Assembly (NCBI GenBank): GCA_004294465.1
Contig: REAV01000181.1
Span: forward strand, 1 to 14,408
Direction: 5' to 3'
DNA length: 14,408 nucleotides
Source of the DNA: Sphingobacteriia bacterium
GTDB taxonomy: Bacteria; Bacteroidota; Bacteroidia; Chitinophagales; Chitinophagaceae
Program-made: the position numbers and the translations under genes
The notes under the pieces: generated by a model
Told to the model about the DNA's origin: nothing
Database searches by the model: none
The model's input: only the letters and a program-made list of their open reading frames with translations
Shown: in pieces, positions 7,025 through 14,408 of the stretch
How the letters are laid out: every line of letters begins with the position of its first letter
How positions within the stretch are numbered: the stretch's first letter is position 1

Positions 7025-7752
7025 TTTGTCTTAATGACTTGATTCAGGTGTTTAATTTCTTCAACATCCACAAAATCAATATCAAAATCTTCGGGCATTT
7101 TTTCATTTCGGAAAAGGGTAGAAGAAGCCACTCTTATTCTTGCTGAAGTATGCACTTCAGTAACACCAGTTGAATCAATGATATGTTTTACATTTGAACT
7201 ATTCAACCCACTGCCTGGTAAAATAATGATTCGACCACTAGCCTGGTCTACCATTTGTTTTACCAATGTCAAACCATCCGTTACTTTAGGTTCTTGTCCT
7301 GATGTTAATATTCTATTGCAACCAGCTTCAATTAAAATTTCCAATGCTTCTAATGGATTTTTACATCGATCGAATGCACGGTGAAAAGTAACTTCAAGCG
7401 GATAGGCGGCTTCTACCAATCGAGCCGTATTGTCTTTATCAACGCTTCCATCTTGATTGAGCAATCCAAAAACTACTCCATCAAATCCCAATTCTTTACA
7501 CAATAAAATATCTTTTTTAATGATGGCTATTTCATCGGCAGTATGAAAATAATCTCCACCTCTAGGACGGATCATCGGGAACACAGGAATAGTTATTTTT
7601 TCTCTGATCGTTTTTAAATATCCATAAGAAGGCGTAGTGCCTCCATTGGCATAATTTTCACATAATTCAATGCGATCTGCACCTGCATTGCTCGCTGCAA
7701 TAGCAGTAGCCACATTGAATACACAAATTTCGAGTAATATATGTTGACTCAT
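7021..7752 (-). CDS. cutC: CutC family TIM-barrel protein
   Basis: This 243-residue protein matches the CutC family in length (E. coli about 248) and along its whole sequence. Conserved stretches are GADRIELCENYANGG (24-38), MIRPRGGDYF (60-69), VTFHRAFD (121-128), then RILTSGQ, a GSGLN loop and EVHTSAR. The family is named for copper homeostasis, but that role is doubtful: in E. coli the copper phenotype has been linked to a small RNA within the gene, and the fold looks like that of an enzyme. The protein has no signal peptide and should be cytoplasmic. Its ATG follows the glycosylasparaginase stop by one base (TAA-G-ATG), so the two are almost certainly cotranscribed and translationally coupled. 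This context suggests a role linked to glycoprotein or amino-sugar breakdown, which is my inference. The gene converges with serA, with stop codons overlapping in TTAA. Confidence 0.93.
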   Translation of the reverse strand: MSQHILLEICVFNVATAIAASNAGADRIELCENYANGGTTPSYGYLKTIREKITIPVFPMIRPRGGDYFHTADEIAIIKKDILLCKELGFDGVVFGLLNQDGSVDKDNTARLVEAAYPLEVTFHRAFDRCKNPLEALEILIEAGCNRILTSGQEPKVTDGLTLVKQMVDQASGRIIILPGSGLNSSNVKHIIDSTGVTEVHTSARIRVASSTLFRNEKMPEDFDIDFVDVEEIKHLNQVIKTN

Positions 7753-7753
7753 C

Positions 7754-8761
7754 TTAGATTAAAAATTTACCGTCGATTAATTGATTGTTATTGTCGCCAG
7801 TGCATACAGCATAATTAAATCCTTTCTGTAAACAGAAAGAACCGTATTCGCCATTTTTATTGATGGCAATAATAGCAGCCTGAATGTCTTTAGCCTTAGC
7901 ACCTTTTATTTTATACAATCGTTCTATCACTTTTTTACAGGCTATTTCAGGAGTTACACCTTGACGCATTAACTCAATCACTGCATGTGATCCACCCACT
8001 CTTATAATATCTTCTCCTTGACCAGTTGCAACTGCAGCACCTACTTCATTGTCAACAAATAAGCCAGCTCCAATAATAGGGGAGTCGCCTACACGTCCAC
8101 GCATTTTAAATCCCATGCCACTGGTGGTGCAACTTCCGCTTAAATTCCCCGCTGCATCCATAGCGATCATTCCAATAGTATCATGATTAAAAGAACCATC
8201 AGACAATCGACTCGGCACAAATGCTTGTTGATTTTTTTCGATATTGATTTGCGGCTTATATTCTGATTTTTTTAACCATTTTTCATATTCTTTTTTAGCA
8301 TCTTCAGACAATCCTTCTTTTTCTAAAACAAATCCCTGAGAGAGTGCAAATTGTTGTGCACCTGAACCAACTAAAAATACATGTGGCGTATTTTCCATTA
8401 CTTTTCTGGCTACCTGAATGGGATGTTTTATTCTTTCTAAAAATGCCACACTTCCGCAATTGGCATACTCATCCATAATACATGCATCCAATGTAACATA
8501 GCCGTCTCTATCTGGGTTGGCCCCTAAACCAACACAACAGTTTCTTTCATTCTCTGTTACCATTACACCTTGCTCCACAGCATCAAGCGCTCTGCCATTA
8601 TTTTTTAAAACTTGCCAAGCTGCTTTGTTAGCGCGTATTCCGGCATCCCAGGTTGAAATAACGATTGGTTTTTGAACAGCTGATTTTCCTTTATAGGCAG
8701 ATAAGCCAATAGCACTTAAACCCATCGAACTAAGTTGTAAAAATTGTCTTCTAGCTAGCAT
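7754..8761 (-). CDS. Glycosylasparaginase (N4-(beta-N-acetylglucosaminyl)-L-asparaginase) with Tat signal
   Basis: This Ntn-hydrolase cleaves the GlcNAc-Asn bond left after breakdown of N-glycoproteins, releasing aspartate and the amino sugar. The protein has 335 residues. The N-terminus ARRQFLQ followed by a mildly hydrophobic stretch is a twin-arginine signal, so export in folded form to the periplasm is expected. The autocleavage site is HDTIGM, with Thr195 becoming the N-terminal nucleophile of the beta chain. The alpha chain contains STWDAG near its start and the beta chain contains RGRVGDSPIIGAG and ATGQGED, typical of the family. A plain isoaspartyl peptidase or L-asparaginase is the main alternative, but HDTIGM and STWDAG favour the glycosylasparaginase branch. 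It is the first gene of a pair with cutC. I see no strong promoter in the 90 bases shared with the divergent kinase gene; a partial match, TAAATTTT, lies at 8788-8795. Confidence 0.9.
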   Translation of the reverse strand: MLARRQFLQLSSMGLSAIGLSAYKGKSAVQKPIVISTWDAGIRANKAAWQVLKNNGRALDAVEQGVMVTENERNCCVGLGANPDRDGYVTLDACIMDEYANCGSVAFLERIKHPIQVARKVMENTPHVFLVGSGAQQFALSQGFVLEKEGLSEDAKKEYEKWLKKSEYKPQINIEKNQQAFVPSRLSDGSFNHDTIGMIAMDAAGNLSGSCTTSGMGFKMRGRVGDSPIIGAGLFVDNEVGAAVATGQGEDIIRVGGSHAVIELMRQGVTPEIACKKVIERLYKIKGAKAKDIQAAIIAINKNGEYGSFCLQKGFNYAVCTGDNNNQLIDGKFLI

Positions 8762-8851
8762 GATTGATTATTATTAAATAGAGAAATAAAATTTATCAAT
8801 TAAGTTGACTAAGATACTTATTTCCTTGTCTATAATTCGTATTTTGAATGG

Positions 8852-9880
8852 GTGATTACCAATCAACTCGATTCTATTTTTAATTCATTTGGATGGACCA
8901 ATGTTCAGCATAGTTCATTAACCAGTGGATTGATCAATCATACCTGGAAAATCAAGGCAGATCAGGGTGAATTTATTTTGCAACGCATCAACACCCAAGT
9001 ATTTAATCATCCTGAATGGATTGACGACAATATTGGAATGATTGCACAATATCTACAACAACATACGCCCCATTATTTATTTACAACTCCGGTTGCCAAT
9101 AGAAACAATCTGCGATTGATTATTGATAATGAATTGGCATATCGTGCTTTTATTTTTATTCCAGACACAATTACACTCACAGTTGTAGATCATCCTATTC
9201 AAGCGAAGGAAGCTGCAGCCCAATTTGCCAGCTTTACCAAAGTATTAATTCATTTCCCTATTGATCAATTACATATTACTTTACCGAATTTTCATCAACT
9301 GGATTTACGCTATCAACAATTTGAAAAAGCCATACAAAACAATAATACCGATCGGCTTGGACATTGCAAAACGCTCATTGAATCATTAAAAGACAATGTG
9401 TCGATTGTGCAACAATTCAAAGACTATATATCCAATCCAGACGCACACAAAAGAGTGATGCATCATGATACCAAAATCAGCAATATTTTGTTTGATTCAA
9501 AAGGGAAGGGGCTCTGTGTAATCGATCTGGACACTGTTATGCCGGGATATTTATTCAGTGATATTGGAGACATTCTCAGAACCTATATTTCCCCAGTTTC
9601 GGAAGAAGAAAAAAATCTCGATAAAATTGAAGTGAGAAAAGAAATTCTTAGCGCAATTTACGAAGGTTATATAGGAACCATTAAAGATTCCATTACTGCA
9701 TTTGAAATGGATCATTTTTATTTAGGCGGTGAGATATTAATCTATATGCAGTCATTGCGTTTTATCACAGATTATTTGCAAAATGATATTTATTATGGTA
9801 AAAAATACCCCGACCATAATTTGGTCAGGGCACTCAATCAAGATAGGTTATTGCAATTATTTCAGGAAGCGATACGCTAA
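8852..9880 (+). CDS. Phosphotransferase of the APH fold, N-acetylhexosamine 1-kinase (NahK)-like
   Basis: This 342-residue cytoplasmic kinase has the aminoglycoside-phosphotransferase fold (PF01636). The N-terminal lobe shows LTSGLINHTWKI and FILQRINTQVF, which resemble NahK, the enzyme that phosphorylates GlcNAc or GalNAc at the anomeric hydroxyl using ATP. The catalytic loop is HHDTKISN (204-211), with catalytic Asp206 and Asn211, and the metal-binding segment is VIDLDT, with Asp225. The start is GTG at 8852; no ATG lies nearby in frame, and the resulting N-terminus has a sensible length. Bacteroidota homologues are sometimes labelled mucin-desulfating (MdsC) proteins. The substrate is inferred from similarity and from the neighbouring glycosylasparaginase and GH109 genes; a choline- or homoserine-kinase-like role cannot be excluded. 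It is divergent from the glycosylasparaginase and ends 9 bases from the convergent GH109 gene, whose terminator seems to lie inside this coding region. Confidence 0.85.
   Translation: MITNQLDSIFNSFGWTNVQHSSLTSGLINHTWKIKADQGEFILQRINTQVFNHPEWIDDNIGMIAQYLQQHTPHYLFTTPVANRNNLRLIIDNELAYRAFIFIPDTITLTVVDHPIQAKEAAAQFASFTKVLIHFPIDQLHITLPNFHQLDLRYQQFEKAIQNNNTDRLGHCKTLIESLKDNVSIVQQFKDYISNPDAHKRVMHHDTKISNILFDSKGKGLCVIDLDTVMPGYLFSDIGDILRTYISPVSEEEKNLDKIEVRKEILSAIYEGYIGTIKDSITAFEMDHFYLGGEILIYMQSLRFITDYLQNDIYYGKKYPDHNLVRALNQDRLLQLFQEAIR
9800..9830 (-). terminator. Rho-independent terminator for GH109 gene, inside the end of the convergent kinase gene
   Basis: Read on the minus strand, CCCTGACCA and TGGTCGGGG form a 9-base-pair stem with one U-G pair and loop AATTA, followed by TATTTTTT. 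The wobble exists only in the minus-strand RNA (the plus strand has a C-A mismatch), and the T-run is only on that side, so it is oriented for the GH109 transcript. It begins 60 bases past the GH109 stop. Confidence 0.6.
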
Positions 9881-9889
9881 GTTTTGCTA

Positions 9890-11314
<1,425 letters not shown>

Positions 11315-11349
11315 TTATCAGGATATTAGCCTCAATTCAGATCTAAAAT

Positions 11350-11357
11350 CAAATATA
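11350..11357 (-). promoter_or_regulatory. Promoter -7 element for the GH109 gene
   Basis: TATATTTG on the minus strand matches TAnnTTTG and lies 75 bases upstream of the GH109 ATG. No clear upstream TTG is seen at 19-21 bases. The long AT-rich leader shows no strong hairpin. Confidence 0.4.
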
Positions 11358-11395
11358 CTTATTTTCCTATAATTAATATTATGTTAAATAGTTTA

Positions 11396-11427
11396 TTTGA
11401 CAATTTAATTTAGTCATACTACCTTTG
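11396..11427 (+). promoter_or_regulatory. Bacteroidota-type promoter for the small secreted protein
   Basis: TTTG at 11396-11399 is followed after 20 bases by TACCTTTG at 11420-11427, an exact TAnnTTTG match. The predicted transcript starts about 20 bases before the ATG at 11456. It is divergent from the GH109 promoter, which shares this 180-base gap. Confidence 0.7.
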
Positions 11428-11455
11428 TTGTAAGAATTCACTCAATAATTGCCAC

Positions 11456-11692
11456 ATGAAAAAGATTGCCTTTCTATTATGTAGTTATAGTATTGCTACC
11501 CTCTTATCTGTTACTTCAAGTTTTGCACAAGCAAAATCAGATAGCACCAACACCAAAAAAATTCAGGCGCTGGAAAATAAAGTTGCCAGCCAACAAAAGC
11601 AAATCAATCAAATAAAGAATAAATCCTTTTTTGAAACTCCCAATGGTATAGATCGCCGCGGTTCCAAACAGCCCATTTTTCCAAAAAAATAA
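11456..11692 (+). CDS. Small secreted lysine-rich coiled-coil protein, function unknown
   Basis: This 78-residue protein is not one I recognise. Residues 1-25 form a Sec signal peptide (MKK start, hydrophobic core, cleavage expected after SSFA), so the mature product of about 53 residues is periplasmic or secreted. Residues 33-55 (KKIQALENKVASQQKQINQ) form a short coiled coil with heptad-like Ile, Leu, Val and Ile spacing. The end is basic and Pro/Gly-rich (RRGSKQPIFPKK). The gene has a good promoter and an ATG at a sensible distance, which supports it as real. It lies 83 bases upstream of the sortilin-like gene on the same strand, and no terminator separates them, so readthrough is possible. 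A partner-binding or scaffold role would be a guess. Confidence 0.7.
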   Translation: MKKIAFLLCSYSIATLLSVTSSFAQAKSDSTNTKKIQALENKVASQQKQINQIKNKSFFETPNGIDRRGSKQPIFPKK

Positions 11693-11723
11693 ACTTTATC
11701 TAATTATCGTACAAATCGAGTTC

Positions 11724-11755
11724 TTGATCAATTAAGGCTTTTTGTTGTAATTTTC
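11724..11755 (+). promoter_or_regulatory. Possible weak promoter for the sortilin-like gene
   Basis: TTG at 11724-11726 is followed after 21 bases by TAATTTTC at 11748-11755, which differs from TAnnTTTG at the last base. It would start transcription only about 15 bases before the ATG at 11776. Cotranscription from 11396-11427 is the alternative. Confidence 0.3.
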
Positions 11756-11775
11756 AATTACTAAACTATCAGTCC

Positions 11776-14274
11776 ATGCAATTGATCACTCGCTCCATCT
11801 TTTCATTCGGTTTAGCGTTTTTAACGCTTATTGCTTCAGCTCAGGTAGATCCTGGCTATTTAAAAGCCATGAAATGGCGAATGATTGGCCCACATAGAGG
11901 CGGCAGAACTGTTGGAGCAGTTGGAATTCCGAATCAACCCAATGTATTTTATATAGGTGTTAATAATGGTGGTGTATGGAAAACCACCGATTTTGGAAGA
12001 ACCTGGAAACCTATTTTTGATGATCAACCTACTGGGTCCATTGGAGATCTGGCTGTTGCCCCCTCTAACCCTAACACCATTTATGTTGCTTCTGGTGAAG
12101 GAATTCAACGCCCCGATTTATCAGTTGGCGATGGTATGTATAAGTCAATAGATGCAGGTAAAACCTGGGAAAATATTGGCTTAAAAGATGGCCAACAAAT
12201 TGGAGGTATTGCCATCGATCCGAAAAATGAAAACAAGGTATTTGTTGCGGTACTGGGTCATCCCTATGGTCCGAATAAGGAACGTGGCATTTTTAGAACT
12301 TCAAACGGGGGAAAAACCTGGGAAAGGGTTTTGTATAAAGATGAAAATACTGGCGCTATTCAAGTAACCATCGACCCTAATAATTCCAATATTATCTATG
12401 CTGATTTATGGGCAGGTCGTCAGGGCCCTTGGGAAAACGGTGCATGGAATGGTGCTGAAAGCGGTTTATACAAATCAACAGATGGTGGTGATACCTGGAA
12501 AAAATTGGTCACCGGCCTCCCTACTGTAGCTCAAGGATTAGGTAGAATTGGATTTTGCATTGCTCCAAGCAATTCCAATAGATTGTATGCAACTGTAGAT
12601 GCCGGAGACAAAGGAGGAATTTATAGAAGTGATGATGCGGGTGAAACCTGGATTAACATGAGTAGCGATAATAGATACTGGGGACGCGGTTCGGACTTTG
12701 CTGAAATAAAAGCAGACCCTTTGAATGCCGATATCGTTTATACTGCCAATGTGGTTGCTTGGAAATCTAAAGATGGAGCAAAAACTTGGAAAGCTTTTAG
12801 AGGAGCTCCTGGTGGAGATGATTATCATCGCATTTGGATCAACCCTACTAACAACAATATTATTTTAATGGCATCCGATCAAGGAGCCATTATTACCGTA
12901 AATGGTGGTGAAAGTTTTTCATCATGGTACAATCAACCAACTGCTCAATTTTATCATGTTAGTACTGATAATGCATTTCCTTATAATGTTTATGGAGGTC
13001 AGCAAGAAAGCGGATCTGTTGGTATATCCTCGAGAGGAAATGATGGACAAATTACTTTCAGAGAATGGCATCCAGTTGGTGTTGAAGAATACGGATATGT
13101 GGCTCCTGACCCACTCGATCCGAATATTATTTATGGAGGAAAAATTACCCGCTTTGATAAACGTACAGGCCAGGTTCAACATATCTCTCCGGAAGCAATC
13201 GCTTCTGGAAAATATCGATTTGTAAGAACAGCTCCGGTCTTGTTTTCACCAGTTGATCCAACCACTTTATTTTATGCAGGCAATGTATTGTTTAAAACCA
13301 ATAACGGAGGAAAATCATGGCAAGTAATAAGCCCGGATTTAACGAGAGAAAGTTATTCTAACATTCCAGAAAATGTTGGAATTTATACTACGGAGGAAAT
13401 GAAAAAAATGCCAAGACGTGGGGTTATTTATACCATTGCTCCTTCGCCAAAGAATGCAAATATTATTTGGTGTGGAACCGATGACGGTTATATTCAACTC
13501 ACAAAAGATGGAGGAAAAACATGGAAAAATGTAACTCCTCCTTCGATTACTGAATGGAGTAAAATTTCCATTATGGAAGCCAGTCATTTTGATGAGAACA
13601 CCGCTTATGCTGCAGTGAATCGAATCCGTTGCGACGATATGAAGCCGCATATTTATAAAACAACTGATGGTGGAACAACATGGAATGAAATAGTCAATGG
13701 ATTGCCATCAGATCCTATCAATACTGTAAAAGAAGATCCAAATACAAAAGGATTATTGATTGCCGGCTCTGAAAGAATGGTATATTTTTCTTTGAACGAT
13801 GGTCAGCAATGGCAACCATTACGATTAAACATGCCAGCTACTTCTATTCGTGATTTAGTAATTAAAGACGATGATATTGTTGTAGGAACGCATGGAAGAT
13901 CTTTTTGGATTTTAGACAATATCACTCCGCTTCGACAATTAGTAAAGAATAAAAATGTTGTGCTGTTTAAACCACCAACAACTACAAGGGTTAGATGGAA
14001 CATGAATACTGATACTCCAATACCACAAGAAGAACCAAGTGGTCAAAACCCTCCAGATGGAGCCATTATCGATTTTTATTTGAACAAAAAATCAAGTGGG
14101 CCAATTACATTAGAGATAAAAGATAATACAGGAAAAATAGTAAGGAAGTTTAGCAGCAATGATCTACCCTATCCTATTCCGCCAGTAAATATTCCTTTGT
14201 ATTGGGTGCCTACAAAAATAGTGCTATCAAAAATTGCCAATGATCCAATATTGGATTCTATTATTTGGGTATGA
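11776..14274 (+). CDS. Secreted Vps10/sortilin-like beta-propeller protein, C-terminus replaced
   Basis: This 832-residue protein has a signal peptide (cleavage after about Ala22) followed by WRMIGPHRGGRT, the usual opening of bacterial sortilin/Vps10-like proteins, often labelled glycosyl hydrolases without proven activity. Many Asp-box (BNR) turns recur through residues 70-680, for example FGRTW, DAGKTW, NGGKTW, DGGDTW, DAGETW, DGAKTW, NGGKSW, DGGKTW and DGGTTW, which indicates large stacked propellers. After residue 700 comes the start of the linker and C-terminal region (NIPLYW to residue 810). Homologues continue with a segment containing a GxHRFxWD-like motif and roughly 200 more residues. 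Here the family resemblance ends at Trp810 and only 22 unrelated residues follow. I infer 3' truncation at a junction near 14,190-14,210. The role may be in extracellular protein or polymer handling; none can be assigned. Confidence 0.88.
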   Translation: MQLITRSIFSFGLAFLTLIASAQVDPGYLKAMKWRMIGPHRGGRTVGAVGIPNQPNVFYIGVNNGGVWKTTDFGRTWKPIFDDQPTGSIGDLAVAPSNPNTIYVASGEGIQRPDLSVGDGMYKSIDAGKTWENIGLKDGQQIGGIAIDPKNENKVFVAVLGHPYGPNKERGIFRTSNGGKTWERVLYKDENTGAIQVTIDPNNSNIIYADLWAGRQGPWENGAWNGAESGLYKSTDGGDTWKKLVTGLPTVAQGLGRIGFCIAPSNSNRLYATVDAGDKGGIYRSDDAGETWINMSSDNRYWGRGSDFAEIKADPLNADIVYTANVVAWKSKDGAKTWKAFRGAPGGDDYHRIWINPTNNNIILMASDQGAIITVNGGESFSSWYNQPTAQFYHVSTDNAFPYNVYGGQQESGSVGISSRGNDGQITFREWHPVGVEEYGYVAPDPLDPNIIYGGKITRFDKRTGQVQHISPEAIASGKYRFVRTAPVLFSPVDPTTLFYAGNVLFKTNNGGKSWQVISPDLTRESYSNIPENVGIYTTEEMKKMPRRGVIYTIAPSPKNANIIWCGTDDGYIQLTKDGGKTWKNVTPPSITEWSKISIMEASHFDENTAYAAVNRIRCDDMKPHIYKTTDGGTTWNEIVNGLPSDPINTVKEDPNTKGLLIAGSERMVYFSLNDGQQWQPLRLNMPATSIRDLVIKDDDIVVGTHGRSFWILDNITPLRQLVKNKNVVLFKPPTTTRVRWNMNTDTPIPQEEPSGQNPPDGAIIDFYLNKKSSGPITLEIKDNTGKIVRKFSSNDLPYPIPPVNIPLYWVPTKIVLSKIANDPILDSIIWV

Positions 14275-14408
14275 GTGCTGATACTTTTCCATATTTCATC
14301 CTTAAAATCGTATAAATATACCCCCTTGTCTTTTGTAGCAATCCCTAAATGTTTTTTTGAAGTGGCTATTCCTCCTAAGCCAATTCTTGTTTTTTGAGGC
14401 AATCCTTC
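14169..14408 (-). CDS. C-terminal fragment of a beta-propeller repeat protein, 5' end outside window
   Basis: The frame is open to the window edge, so only the last 79 residues are visible. Two repeat-like units appear: GGIATS...LGIATKDKGVYLYD...IWKSI, then IGSLAIFDSTIFVGTQYKGIF. This pattern (strand, short turn, GTxxKGIF-like strand, W) is typical of Bacteroidota propeller proteins with YCF48/BNR-like or two-component-regulator-like blades. The stop comes only a few residues after the last unit, so the end may be cut off. Its last 106 bases overlap the 3' end of the convergent sortilin-like frame. Because 14211-14408 reads much better as protein on this strand, I take that stretch to belong to this gene and the overlap to be a junction. 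Function is unknown. Confidence 0.55.
   Translation of the reverse strand, partial: EGLPQKTRIGLGGIATSKKHLGIATKDKGVYLYDFKDEIWKSISTHTQIIESNIGSLAIFDSTIFVGTQYKGIFTGGIG

Noticed and set aside
8820..8850. Promoter for the kinase gene in TATAATTC / TATTTTG
   Set aside because: Neither fits TAnnTTTG exactly, and the spacing to upstream TTG triplets is wrong or too close to the start codon.
12902..13225. Alternative frames within the sortilin-like gene, also at 11957-12151, 12538-12828 and 13339-13650
   Set aside because: The main frame shows repeated Asp-box motifs throughout; the alternatives have no domain features or starts with promoters.

Overview
The window looks like part of a Bacteroidota chromosome, most likely from the family Chitinophagaceae. 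Four things point there. The DNA is AT-rich. It carries several exact Bacteroidota promoter motifs (TAnnTTTG, two of them with an upstream TTG or TTTG at 19-20 bases). It encodes a PUR-family (DUF3276) protein, a K+-dependent type membrane pyrophosphatase, a GH109 enzyme and a Vps10/sortilin-like propeller protein. Starts show little or no Shine-Dalgarno sequence. The family assignment rests on protein resemblance from memory, not on a search.

Layout. 1-1335 (+): C-terminal three quarters of an ABC exporter half-transporter. 1408-1866 (+): PUR-family nucleic-acid-binding protein with a textbook promoter, followed by a terminator that can serve both strands. 1942-4355 (-): membrane pyrophosphatase, broken by a one-base frameshift just before its last membrane helix. 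4448-5671 (-): serine beta-lactamase-like lipoprotein with an in-frame TGA. 5783-7024 (+): serA, phosphoglycerate dehydrogenase. 7021-8761 (-): glycosylasparaginase followed 1 base later by cutC. 8852-9880 (+): N-acetylhexosamine kinase-like phosphotransferase. 9890-11275 (-): GH109 alpha-N-acetylgalactosaminidase-like protein. 11456-11692 (+): small secreted coiled-coil protein. 11776-14274 (+): sortilin-like beta-propeller protein that loses its C-terminal part. 14169-14408 (-): end of a second propeller protein, convergent with the previous gene.

How the genes fit together. Glycosylasparaginase (frees GlcNAc from Asn), GH109 (frees alpha-linked GalNAc) and a NahK-like sugar kinase form a compact set that could take amino sugars from glycoproteins. 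The two hydrolases both carry twin-arginine signals, while the kinase has no signal and should be cytoplasmic. CutC, whose true activity is unsettled, is translationally packed with the glycosylasparaginase and may belong to this set. The other genes are housekeeping (serA, PUR protein) or ion and solute transport (pyrophosphatase, ABC exporter).

The strongest unusual signals are the break in the pyrophosphatase, which removes its gate lysine from both resulting frames, the unusual placement of its ion-gate glutamate, a soluble tail added to its C-terminus, the nonsense codon in the lipoprotein, and an apparent junction near 14,190-14,210 where two unrelated genes are both cut off. I saw no CRISPR array, insertion sequence, tRNA or rRNA, and no gap between genes longer than about 180 bases.
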